Below, one piece after another: positions 47,339 to 55,382 of a DNA stretch of 64,000 nucleotides; position 1 is the first letter of the stretch; each line of letters starts with the position of its first letter. This DNA comes from Microbacterium sp. EST19A. GTDB lineage: Bacteria > Actinomycetota > Actinomycetes > Actinomycetales > Microbacteriaceae. The stretch spans positions 248,001 to 312,000 of the forward strand of contig NZ_JAHXYZ010000002.1 of NCBI RefSeq assembly GCF_019969685.1. The letters run 5' to 3'. Below the pieces are notes generated by a model that did no database searches, was not told the DNA's origin, and saw only the letters and a program-made list of their open reading frames with translations. The position numbers and the translations under genes were made by a program.

Positions 47339-48378
47339 CGACGGAACCCTTCCTTGATGAGCAGCCAGGCGAAGTAGGCGCCGCCCACGACGACCGTGAC
47401 GAGGCCGACCGTGATGTCGATGCGCTGACCGACGAAGTCGGCGGCGAGCAGGAGCACGGCCCCCAGCAGACCCGCGCTCGTCATGTCGAGTCCCGGAGCC
47501 CGCACCAGCCGTCGCGCGACCTGGGGAGCGACGAGGGCGACGAAGGCGATCGGGCCCGCGGCGGCCGTGACGATGGCGGTGAGCGCGACGCCCAGCACGG
47601 TCATCACCAGGCGCGAGCGCTCACGATTCACCCCCAGCGCCGTCGCTGCGTCGTCGCCGAGCTCGAGGAGTGCGAAGCCGCGGCGGGTGATCGCGACCAG
47701 CGGCAGGATGAGCAGCAGCACGATGCTGAACGGCACGAGCTGCTCGTAACCGAGGGCCGAGAACGATCCGAATCCCCACGCCACCGCCGCGCGCGCTTCC
47801 TCCGCACCCGTGCGGATGAGCAGGTAGCTGTTGATACCGACCAGGAAGGCCGAGACGCCGATCCCGACGATGATGAATCGGAAGCCCTGGATGCCGCGGC
47901 GATACGCCAGCACGTAGACGAGCAGGGCCGTGAGCACCCCGCCTCCGACGGCGCCGACGGCGATCGACGTGTACGACACGCTGCCGAGGACCAGCATCAC
48001 GAGCAGCGCGCCCGTGTACGAGCCGGCGTCGAAGCCGATCACGTCGGGACTGCCGAGCGGGTTGCGGGTGAGCGACTGGAAGATCGCGCCGCTGACTCCC
48101 AGGGCGATGCCGCCGAGCACGGCGAACAGCACTCGCGGCAGCCGCCACTCGACCACGAGCTTGCGGATGTTGTCCTCGCCGCCGCCGGTCAGCGCGGAGA
48201 GCACCTGGGTCAGATCGAGCTGGAAGGTGCCGATGGTGAGCGCCACGGCACCCAGGAGCAGCAGCAGGACGACGAGCACGATCCGCACCACGAGCGTGCG
48301 ATGCTGGAGCCGCCAGATCGTCGCGCCGACGCGCATCGTCAGCATCCGGGGCGCCTGCTCCGTGTGCAGGGCGGTCAC
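47335..48378 (-). CDS. Ferric-siderophore ABC transporter, permease
   Basis: This 347-residue FecCD-family permease has about ten helices and the family's EWRLPRVLFAVLGGIALGVSGAIFQSLTRNPLGSPDVIG run. The GTG start at 48378 overlaps the stop of the first permease as GTGA. It forms the membrane channel with its paralogue for ferric siderophore uptake. Confidence 0.94.
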   Translation of the reverse strand: MTALHTEQAPRMLTMRVGATIWRLQHRTLVVRIVLVVLLLLLGAVALTIGTFQLDLTQVLSALTGGGEDNIRKLVVEWRLPRVLFAVLGGIALGVSGAIFQSLTRNPLGSPDVIGFDAGSYTGALLVMLVLGSVSYTSIAVGAVGGGVLTALLVYVLAYRRGIQGFRFIIVGIGVSAFLVGINSYLLIRTGAEEARAAVAWGFGSFSALGYEQLVPFSIVLLLILPLVAITRRGFALLELGDDAATALGVNRERSRLVMTVLGVALTAIVTAAAGPIAFVALVAPQVARRLVRAPGLDMTSAGLLGAVLLLAADFVGQRIDITVGLVTVVVGGAYFAWLLIKEGFRR

Positions 48379-49418
48379 AGTCCACTCACCTTCTTCCGGC
48401 GGGCGAGGGCGACGAGCACCGGCGCACCGAGGACCGCGGTGACGATGCTCACCTGCAACTCCCCCGTCGGCAGCACGACGCGGCCGATGACGTCGGACAG
48501 CAGCAGCATGCTCGGCGCCACGAGAGCCGAATAGGCGATGATCCAGCGCTGATCCGGTCCGGTGAACCAGCGCACCGCGTGCAGCACCATGAGTCCGATG
48601 AAGGCGATCGGGCCGGCGAGGGCCGTGGCGCCGCCCGCCAGGATCGTGACCCCGATCACCGACAGCACCCGGGTGCGGACGAGTCGTGCGCCCAGGGTCC
48701 GCCCCAGATCGTCGCCGAGCGAGATCGCGTTCAGCGGACGGGCCAGGAGGAGTGACAGCACGACGCCGACGGCGAGGAACGGAGCGATGATCGCCACCGT
48801 GTTCTCGTCGCGTCCGGCAAGACTCCCCAGACTCCAGAAGCGCAGCGCGCTGAAGATCTCGATGTTCTTGAGCATCACGATCGACGTGATGCCGCTGAGC
48901 ACCGCACCGATGGCGACACCGGCGAGGGTCATCCGCGCGGCCGACGGGCCACCGCGACCGGCGGCCCCGATCAGGTAGACCACCAGGGTCACGACCAGAG
49001 CGCCGATCAGCGCGAACCAGACATACGCCTGAGGTGCGCGGATGCCGAGCACACCCACCCCCAGCGTCACGGCGAACATCGCACCGGCGTTGACCCCGAG
49101 GATGCCGGGGTCGGCGAGCGGGTTGCGGGTGAAGGCCTGGATGAGAGCGCCGCACACCCCCAGCGCGGGGCCGACCACCAGCCCGACGATCGTTCGGGGC
49201 AGTCGCGCGTCGCGGACGATCGCCTGCGCGTCCGATCCGTCGAAGTCGAAGAGGGCGGCGAGCACGGTCACCGGCGACAGCGCCTTCGCGCCCACCATCA
49301 GGCTCAGGACGACCGAGATCGCCAGGATGACGACCGCCAGCACCAGGCCGCCGGTACGCGCGGCCGCGCCGCGGGACGTCGGAAGACGTTCCACGGCGCG
49401 GGTCGCCAGCTGCGACAC
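48375..49418 (-). CDS. Ferric-siderophore ABC transporter, permease
   Basis: This 347-residue FecCD permease has DARLPRTIVGLVVGPALGVCGALIQAFTRNPLADPGILG and about ten helices. The GTG start at 49418 lies 1 nt after the binding-protein stop. Identical length to its paralogue and to the binding protein is coincidence, not evidence of fusion. Confidence 0.94.
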   Translation of the reverse strand: MSQLATRAVERLPTSRGAAARTGGLVLAVVILAISVVLSLMVGAKALSPVTVLAALFDFDGSDAQAIVRDARLPRTIVGLVVGPALGVCGALIQAFTRNPLADPGILGVNAGAMFAVTLGVGVLGIRAPQAYVWFALIGALVVTLVVYLIGAAGRGGPSAARMTLAGVAIGAVLSGITSIVMLKNIEIFSALRFWSLGSLAGRDENTVAIIAPFLAVGVVLSLLLARPLNAISLGDDLGRTLGARLVRTRVLSVIGVTILAGGATALAGPIAFIGLMVLHAVRWFTGPDQRWIIAYSALVAPSMLLLSDVIGRVVLPTGELQVSIVTAVLGAPVLVALARRKKVSGL

Positions 49419-49419
49419 C

Positions 49420-50463
49420 TCAGTTCGCGGGAACGGCCGCGGACAGTGCTGCGGCGAGGTCGTCGATCGTCGCGGGGATGCTGAGCACGCTCGGCGCGGT
49501 GGTCGCCCAGCCGAGGCGCTGGTCCTCGAAGAAGTAGTACGAGTCCGCGGCGATCGGCGCCCAGCGCGAGACGAGCGCGTCATCCACCGTGTACGCGATC
49601 TCTTCCGGGGAGTTCGCCCATCCGATGTGGAACTGCGACTCGATGTCGCCGAGTTCCTCGAGACTCACGTTGGCGAAGAACTGGTCGGTCGTGCCCTCCA
49701 ACGCGGCGACATCCGGCGAGGAGGTGAGACCGAGCTGCTCCAACAGCGGAACGCGCGGATCGCGCGGAAGGTAGAGGCCGAGGGATGTCTCGCCTTCGGC
49801 GAGGTACCAGCCATAGGTGAAGACGATGCCCTCGAACTCGGGGTGGGCTTCTGCTGCAGCCGCCACGGCGGCATCCGCCTCATCGAGCAGTTGCTGCGCC
49901 TCCTCCTCCTTGTCCAGGATCGAGCCGATCGTCAGGGTGAGGTCCTCGCGGTCCGAGGCCCAGACCGACTCGGCGAACCCGACCGTCGGGGCGATCTCCG
50001 ACAGGCGCTTGTAGTCGGTCTCGGTGATGCCCGAGTGGTTCGCGAGGATCACATCGGGCGCGAGGGCGAGGATCTGCTCGAAGTCGTACTCGCCGGCGTC
50101 CGTGAACGGGATGATCTCGGGCAGCTCTCCGCCGAGCTCGTCCACCTTGTCGGCGAACCAGGGCAGGTACGTGTCGACGTTCCCCCACGTGAAGTCCTCG
50201 ACGCCGACCGGCACCTCGCCGAGAGCCGCGACGACATCCTGCGAGTACCAGCCGAGCGTGACGATGCGCTCCGGCTTCTCCTCGATCGTCGTCTCGCCGT
50301 AGACGTGCTCGACGGTCAAAGGGTAGGCGCCGGAGCTGTCGGAGGAGCCTGCGTCGTCCGAGGAGGCGTCGGCGGCCGCACAGGCGGAGAGAGCGGATGC
50401 GGCGACGATGAGCGATGCGAATGCGACGAGCATTCTCGGGGCGCGCCGGAGCGAGCGGGACAT
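49420..50463 (-). CDS. Ferric-siderophore-binding lipoprotein
   Basis: This 347-residue FecB-type solute-binding protein has a lipoprotein signal with lipobox SALSACAAAD (Cys28) and a helical-backbone periplasmic-binding fold containing ERIVTLGWYSQDVVAALG and APDVILANHSGIT. It captures the ferric siderophore outside the membrane. The gene lies 40 nt downstream of an iron box, the first of four genes in the importer operon. Confidence 0.94.
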   Translation of the reverse strand: MSRSLRRAPRMLVAFASLIVAASALSACAAADASSDDAGSSDSSGAYPLTVEHVYGETTIEEKPERIVTLGWYSQDVVAALGEVPVGVEDFTWGNVDTYLPWFADKVDELGGELPEIIPFTDAGEYDFEQILALAPDVILANHSGITETDYKRLSEIAPTVGFAESVWASDREDLTLTIGSILDKEEEAQQLLDEADAAVAAAAEAHPEFEGIVFTYGWYLAEGETSLGLYLPRDPRVPLLEQLGLTSSPDVAALEGTTDQFFANVSLEELGDIESQFHIGWANSPEEIAYTVDDALVSRWAPIAADSYYFFEDQRLGWATTAPSVLSIPATIDDLAAALSAAVPAN

Positions 50464-50502
50464 GGGACTCCTCGGGTGGAAAGCACGGGTGACGCCACCA
50501 AC

Positions 50503-50521
50503 ATAGTGAAGCCTTACCTCA
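50503..50521. promoter_or_regulatory. DtxR/IdeR-like iron box
   Basis: The 19-nt site TGAGGTAAGGCTTCACTAT (minus strand) matches the TTAGGTTAGGCTAACCTAA consensus at 13 of 19 positions and is partly palindromic. It lies 40 nt before the fecB-type gene and in the presumed promoter of the divergent AraC gene, so iron-bound DtxR could repress both. Confidence 0.75.
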
Positions 50522-50614
50522 CTTGCTATCATCCTGAGAGGACGTGGATCGTCGACCGACGAACCAGGAGTGTCCCTTCGGAAAGATCAAGTTCCGTTCA
50601 GAGCGGGGAAGAGA

Positions 50615-51418
50615 GTGGATGCTGTGCCTGAAGCGACATCCGAGAATCTCGAGGCACATCGCGAGAGTGTGACGCCCGAGCAGTTCTTCGAACCTCACGT
50701 GCACGACGCCGATCAGCTGGCGTGGATCCCCGGCGGCGCACGCGTGGGCGTCGGAGACGCCCGATGGCATCTGCACGCGGATCACCTCGTGTGGATACCG
50801 GCCCACACCGAGCACGAGATGCGGATGATCGGTGCGGGCGCGATGTTCAGCCTGTACCTCTCCCCCGAGATTCGCCTCCCCCAGGATCGGTGGGCTCGAC
50901 CGCTCGTGCTCCCCGTCGATGCCGTGGCGGCCGCGATCATGGAGGACCTCTGCGCAGGCCGCGGCGCCGGACGGCGTCTGAACGCCTCGCTGGATCTGCT
51001 TCTCGAGATCCTCGCCGCGACGGAGGAGAGCTACGACGCGCTGACGGTGCCGTCTGACCCACGGGCGCGTCTCGTGGCCACGGCAATCATCGCGGACCCC
51101 CATGAGGATCGCGCGCTCGAGGCGTGGGCGCACGAGCTGGGTGTCAGCACCAAGACGCTGCATCGGGCATTCCTCGCCGACACCGGGCTGTCCTTCCGGC
51201 AGTGGCGCACGCGCGCGAGGGTCTATGCGGCCGAACGTCTGCTCGTCGAGGGGCTCTCCGTCGCGGAAGCTTCGGAGATCGTCGGGTACGCCACCTCGAC
51301 CGGATTCATCAAGGCGTTCCGCCAGGTGTTCGGTTCGAGCCCGGCCACCTACATCCGAGCGAAGCGCAGAGCACGCGGCAGCGTCGCGGCGCGGAGGTCG
51401 GCCCGCTCACGCGGGTGA
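50615..51418 (+). CDS. AraC family transcriptional regulator (cupin-type)
   Basis: This protein of about 267 residues has an N-terminal cupin-like sensor (FFEPHVHDADQLAWIPGG with His residues) and a C-terminal AraC double helix-turn-helix with AHELGVSTKTLHRAFLADTGLSFRQWRTR and AERLLVEGLSVAEASEIVGYATSTGFIKAFRQVFGSSP. The start is uncertain: GTG at 50615 has GGAAG upstream, but GTG at 50570 or 50624 is possible. It diverges from the siderophore importer and probably activates it, since many siderophore loci carry an AraC activator under iron control. Confidence 0.88.
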   Translation: MDAVPEATSENLEAHRESVTPEQFFEPHVHDADQLAWIPGGARVGVGDARWHLHADHLVWIPAHTEHEMRMIGAGAMFSLYLSPEIRLPQDRWARPLVLPVDAVAAAIMEDLCAGRGAGRRLNASLDLLLEILAATEESYDALTVPSDPRARLVATAIIADPHEDRALEAWAHELGVSTKTLHRAFLADTGLSFRQWRTRARVYAAERLLVEGLSVAEASEIVGYATSTGFIKAFRQVFGSSPATYIRAKRRARGSVAARRSARSRG

Positions 51419-51428
51419 CGGCAAGGCG

Positions 51429-52232
51429 TCAGGCGGCAGCCGCCTCGACGCCGTACTTCTTCATCGACGACTCCACGATCGTGAGCCCCTCGAGCCCGGG
51501 CATCTTGGAGATGTGGTCGTCGAGCTTGCGGATCTCCCGCAGCCCCTCCTCGCCGGCGAAGATGTGCCCCATCACGTGGGTGACCTCGGCAGGCTCCATG
51601 ACGCTCGAGCCCACGGGTCCCCAGGCGTTCTTGAGGGCGAACCGCGCGAGCTTCTGCGCCTTCTTGCTTGCTCCGAGGCGCTCGCGCGCCTGGGTGGCGT
51701 AGAAAGCCACGTGACGGGCCTCCTGCTTGGCGATGCGCTTGAGAAGCTCGGCGAGGACGGGGTGCTTCTCCAGCTCCGCGAGGCGGTTGTAGGCGGCGAC
51801 CGCCGACCACTCGTTCGCGGCTCCCCAGATCATGTGCACGGCGATGAAGTCCTTGCCGACGATGTTGCCGAGCAGGGACTGCTTGATCGGATCCAGACGA
51901 TCCTTCCATCCCAGCTTGAGGCGTGTCGCCTTGAGCTGGTCGAAATCGACCGTGATGCCATGCGCTCCCAGCACAGCGGCGAGTGCCTCGCCGTGCCAGA
52001 ACTCCTCGCGGTTCCACATGGTCATGAACGCGCTGACGTCGGCTTCCTTGTGCGAGGGCGTGACCAGCAGATCGCGCAGGTAGCACACCGTGTGGTACTC
52101 GATGTCGCACATGTAGCGGAGGCTCCGCAGCGTCGACTCCGGCAGCGGGTTGGTCTTGAACTCGTCGAAGTCGAGATCCTGCCAGTTCACGCTGACCGAG
52201 GTCGCGGTGTACTTGTCGATGTCGAATGCCAT
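51429..52232 (-). CDS. Ferritin-like diiron protein (catalytic-type subunit)
   Basis: This 267-residue four-helix protein has all six ligands expected for a diiron carboxylate site: Glu45, E77-x-x-H80 (in REEFWHGEA), Glu141 and E171-x-x-H174 (in QEARHVAFY). The spacing resembles acyl-ACP desaturases and aldehyde-deformylating oxygenases, and the neighbours act on lipids, so an O2-dependent lipid desaturase or oxygenase is likely. The ATG at 52232 starts 1 nt after the acyl-CoA reductase stop, with GGAAGG upstream. A degenerate paralogue lies at 54495-55301. The substrate is unknown. Confidence 0.85.
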   Translation of the reverse strand: MAFDIDKYTATSVSVNWQDLDFDEFKTNPLPESTLRSLRYMCDIEYHTVCYLRDLLVTPSHKEADVSAFMTMWNREEFWHGEALAAVLGAHGITVDFDQLKATRLKLGWKDRLDPIKQSLLGNIVGKDFIAVHMIWGAANEWSAVAAYNRLAELEKHPVLAELLKRIAKQEARHVAFYATQARERLGASKKAQKLARFALKNAWGPVGSSVMEPAEVTHVMGHIFAGEEGLREIRKLDDHISKMPGLEGLTIVESSMKKYGVEAAAA

Positions 52233-52233
52233 G

Positions 52234-54498
52234 TCAGGCACCTTCCGTCAGGGAGTCTCGCTTCGGTCCACGCTTCCAGTGAACCACCTTCCAGCGCTTC
52301 TCCCGCGCGTGGCGGGACAGCGGGATGTCCGGATTCACGGCATGCGGGTTGCCGAGCAGCTGCAGCCACACCAGGTCGGCGTGGCTGTCGCCGTAGCCGA
52401 AGGAGTGCTCCAGGTCGACGCCGTTCTGCTCCGCGTAGCGGCGGAGCCACGCAGCTCGGGCCTCGTCGACCAGCGGAGGTCCGGCGAGGAAGCCGGTGAG
52501 CACGCCGTCGCGCTCCTGCATCCGCCCGGAGACCACCTCGTCGAAGAACGGCACGAACGGTTCCACCATCAGGTCGATCGTCCCCGTCACGAGAACCGTG
52601 CGGTGTCCGGCTGCGCGGTGCTCCTGCACGCGCTGGAGCGCTTCGGGCAGTGCGCGTCGCATCATCGCGCGACCGAACCGCCCCCGCACCTCGCGCTGGA
52701 TCTCGGTCACCCGGAAGCCCTCGTAGCGTCGCATGAACGCGCGGATGAAGGCACCGCGGTCTCGCCGCTCCGCGAGCCAGTACCGACGCAGCGAGAAGAC
52801 GAAGTCGACGAGGTCGTGCGCGAGCCGCTTCCGCGGCACGGTCGCACTCCACAGCTGCAGGTACTGCTTGACGAGGTTGGACTCCAGCACGGTGCCCTCG
52901 AGATCGAAGATCGCGACGACGCCTTCGCGCACCGGCAACGTGCGCTCTGCCTTCGTGCCCGCGGGGCGTCGCTTGCCGAAAGCCCGGGTCAGCGTGGTGA
53001 CGGCGGGGAAATGGATCTCCTGGAAGTAGTCCTCCCAGTCGATCTCGGCGACGTCGAAGCCCTCGTCGCGCTGCACGGCCTCGGGCAGCGAGGCGAGCAG
53101 CGCCCGGGTGTTGCTGTCGTCGAAGACGATCTCGGTCTGCACGTAGGCGCGGTAGAGCTCGGTGAATCCCCGCAGCTGGGTCAGCGCGAACTTGCCCTTC
53201 GAGATCTTCTCCAGCCAGCGCGTCGTCCGGTCGCCCGCAGGCAGCCGTTCGATGACCTTCTCGATCTGCACCGCCTGACGCTCGCGGCGGACGAGGGCCT
53301 TCTCGACCTTCTCGCCCCCGGGGAAGCGCCAACGCGGCACGGTGATGTCGCCGTGCTCGTCGGGCAGCGGGTTGCGCGTGAAGTACGAGTTCACGTTCTC
53401 GTACATGCGGTGGAACGGCAGCGGGTTGGTCGCTCCGGACACGACCTGGAAGTACTGCGGCTTCTTCGGCTCGGCCGGCCTCGCCGCGACAGCGAGCGCG
53501 GCGTTCACCACGAAGTCGACCGGGATGATGTCGAGGATCGAGTCGGGGAGGCCGGGGAAGTCGGGAAGCTGGCCGCGTCCGTAGGCGATGATGAGCGGGT
53601 CGGCGACCTTGAAGCCGTCGATCCACCCGGGGAACGGATGCCGCAGCGCACTCTCGATGATCGAGGGTCGCACGACCGAGAGGCGATGCCCCGCCTGCGA
53701 CCACAGTTCCTCGGCGGCGCGCTCGGCGAACGCCTTCGTGAGCGTGTAGACGTCGGTCCAGCCGAGACTCTCGGCGCGCGTGCGGCCGTAGTCGACGAGC
53801 CGCTCGCGCACCCACTCGGCGCGGGCGGTCTCCGCGAACTGTGCGACGGCCTGCGGTCCGGTCTTGCCGTGGCGCCCTCGCGCCTTCTCGAGCTGTCTGC
53901 GCAGCGCCTCGGGCTGGCGCGATTCGAGTTCGACGCGCACCCGCGCCGACTTCGCCGCCTCGTACTCCGCGCGCCAGTCCACATCGTGCGTGAGCGAGGC
54001 CTCAGGGGCGATGCCCTTGCGGATGCCGCCGACGTACGCGGTGGAGATGTGGACGACGTGCGGGTCGCTCTTGCTGGCGAGCAGCGCGCCATAGACGCCG
54101 TACGCACCGCCGACGTTGGTGTCGAAGGCCTCATCGATGGGCGGATCGAAGGAGACGGTCGAGGCGCTGTGCAGCACGACGTCGATGTCGTCGGGAAGCT
54201 CACCGACATCGGTCAGCGAGCCTTCGTGCGCCTTCACCCGTCGCGCGAACTCCTCGCGGGCGGCCTCCTCGCCGAGCGACTCGATCCACTTCGCGAACAC
54301 GGGCTTGCGCAGCATGTTGGCCAGCCGCGTCTGCCCCGTCTGGCTGCCCTTGCTTCGCACGAGCACGGTGATCCGGGTGCCCGGATGGCTCGACAGCAGG
54401 CGCTCGAGGATCGCCTGACCGACGAACCCCGTGCCTCCGGTGAGGAAGACGTGCTCATCCGTCAGGGATGCGGCGGGCGTGGTGATGGCAGAGGTCAC
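52234..54498 (-). CDS. Fatty acyl-CoA reductase fused to a HAD-type domain
   Basis: This 754-residue protein has two modules. Residues about 15-345 are an extended-SDR fatty acyl-CoA reductase: TGGTGFVG (20-27), LHSASTVSF, catalytic Y251-x3-K255, VRPSII and PGWIDGFKVADP, then a FAR-C-like region to about 510. Residues about 525-735 are a HAD-IB-type domain with FDLEGTV at motif I and YGDSHAD at motif IV. Motif I reads D-x-E instead of D-x-D, so phosphatase activity is doubtful or altered. FARs reduce acyl-CoA to fatty alcohol, the substrate that AGPS uses for ether formation. GTG start overlapping the previous stop (GTGA). Confidence 0.88.
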   Translation of the reverse strand: MTSAITTPAASLTDEHVFLTGGTGFVGQAILERLLSSHPGTRITVLVRSKGSQTGQTRLANMLRKPVFAKWIESLGEEAAREEFARRVKAHEGSLTDVGELPDDIDVVLHSASTVSFDPPIDEAFDTNVGGAYGVYGALLASKSDPHVVHISTAYVGGIRKGIAPEASLTHDVDWRAEYEAAKSARVRVELESRQPEALRRQLEKARGRHGKTGPQAVAQFAETARAEWVRERLVDYGRTRAESLGWTDVYTLTKAFAERAAEELWSQAGHRLSVVRPSIIESALRHPFPGWIDGFKVADPLIIAYGRGQLPDFPGLPDSILDIIPVDFVVNAALAVAARPAEPKKPQYFQVVSGATNPLPFHRMYENVNSYFTRNPLPDEHGDITVPRWRFPGGEKVEKALVRRERQAVQIEKVIERLPAGDRTTRWLEKISKGKFALTQLRGFTELYRAYVQTEIVFDDSNTRALLASLPEAVQRDEGFDVAEIDWEDYFQEIHFPAVTTLTRAFGKRRPAGTKAERTLPVREGVVAIFDLEGTVLESNLVKQYLQLWSATVPRKRLAHDLVDFVFSLRRYWLAERRDRGAFIRAFMRRYEGFRVTEIQREVRGRFGRAMMRRALPEALQRVQEHRAAGHRTVLVTGTIDLMVEPFVPFFDEVVSGRMQERDGVLTGFLAGPPLVDEARAAWLRRYAEQNGVDLEHSFGYGDSHADLVWLQLLGNPHAVNPDIPLSRHAREKRWKVVHWKRGPKRDSLTEGA

Positions 54499-55301
54499 AG
54501 GCGAGCAGCCTTTCGGAAGAGTCCCAGTCCGCCTTGGCCGGGAAGGGAGTCGACGCGGCCGTCGAGCTCAGAGATCAGAGCCGCGCGATCTGCGAAGAGA
54601 TGGGAGAAGTAGAAGTCGGTGTCGGCCCGCGACTGCGCCTTGGCGCCGATCGGCCACGAGACGCGGGCGAGCCGGCGGCGCGTGAGCTTCCTGGCCTGGG
54701 CGGATCTCTCCAGCCGGAACCGCGCCTGCGCCTCGAAGAACACCAGCTGTCGTTCCTTGATCTCGAGGAATCTGGTGACGGTGGCGGTCAGCTGCGGGTT
54801 CGGGTCGAGATCGATGAGGCGGCGGTACGCGGCCTGCGTGATCCATTCGTCGACGGCGCCCTGAGCCATGTGCACCGCGATCATGGGCACGCCGACGATG
54901 TTCGCGAAGATCGACTCCCGGATGGTGCGCTCGACGGGTGTGATGAACGGCGAACGGTCCGGCTCGGCGCCCTCGGGCTGGTGGGCGAGGAGGATCTGCT
55001 CGATCGCGTCGGCGATCCAGTACTTTTCATAGGCCCACGTCGTGAGGAAGGCAGTGATCCGCGCATCCTTGTGCGTCGCGGTGACGAGGACGCTCCGCAG
55101 GTGCGTCATGGTGGCGCGCTCGATGATCTGCATGTATCGCAGGATCCGCAGCGTGTCGTCGGTCACCGGTGTGCTCCGATACGACTCGAGGTCGAGTGCA
55201 TCCCGATGGCTCCCGGCGGCTGTCCGCGCGAACTCCCGCACGTCGAATCCCGGGGCAGGGATCCGCGCGTCATCCATCGAGGTCACTTCCAATTCCCGCA
55301 T
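54495..55301 (-). CDS. Ferritin-like protein with degenerate metal site (pseudoenzyme-like)
   Basis: This 268-residue protein aligns end to end with the diiron protein at 51429-52232, including AFLTTWAYEKYWIADAI and VHMAQGAVDEWITQ. It keeps the helix 1 and helix 3 glutamates (Glu61, Glu152), but both ExxH motifs are lost: K93-x-x-I96 replaces the first and K182-x-x-Q185 the second. It therefore probably cannot hold a diiron centre and may be a structural or regulatory partner of its paralogue. GGGAGGG precedes the ATG. It heads the left operon and is coupled by 4 nt to the reductase. Confidence 0.85.
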   Translation of the reverse strand: MRELEVTSMDDARIPAPGFDVREFARTAAGSHRDALDLESYRSTPVTDDTLRILRYMQIIERATMTHLRSVLVTATHKDARITAFLTTWAYEKYWIADAIEQILLAHQPEGAEPDRSPFITPVERTIRESIFANIVGVPMIAVHMAQGAVDEWITQAAYRRLIDLDPNPQLTATVTRFLEIKERQLVFFEAQARFRLERSAQARKLTRRRLARVSWPIGAKAQSRADTDFYFSHLFADRAALISELDGRVDSLPGQGGLGLFRKAARL

Positions 55302-55328
55302 CCGCTGCCCTCCCTGAGCTAGATCGAC

Positions 55329-55341
55329 TAGACGGAGTCTA
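55329..55341. promoter_or_regulatory. 13-bp palindrome in the divergent promoter
   Basis: TAGACGGAGTCTA is a perfect 13-bp palindrome around GGA, 5 nt from the larger 29-bp palindrome. It may be a second site for a regulator or part of the left promoter. Confidence 0.4.
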
Positions 55342-55345
55342 ACCT

Positions 55346-55374
55346 CCCTACGCTACGGGTCCCGTAGCGTAGGG
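55346..55374. promoter_or_regulatory. Perfect 29-bp palindrome (probable TetR operator)
   Basis: CCCTACGCTACGGG and its exact reverse complement flank a single T. The site lies between the divergent ether-lipid operons and overlaps the probable -10 box TAGGGT (55370-55375) of the right operon. Its length and symmetry fit TetR operators; the TetR gene at 58576-59121 is the nearest candidate. Confidence 0.8.
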
Positions 55375-55382
55375 TGAACGTC

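Noticed and set aside
53505..54209. Serine-rich frame opposite or shifted within the acyl-CoA reductase gene
   Set aside because: Low-complexity Ser/Arg shadow of a motif-bearing gene in another frame.
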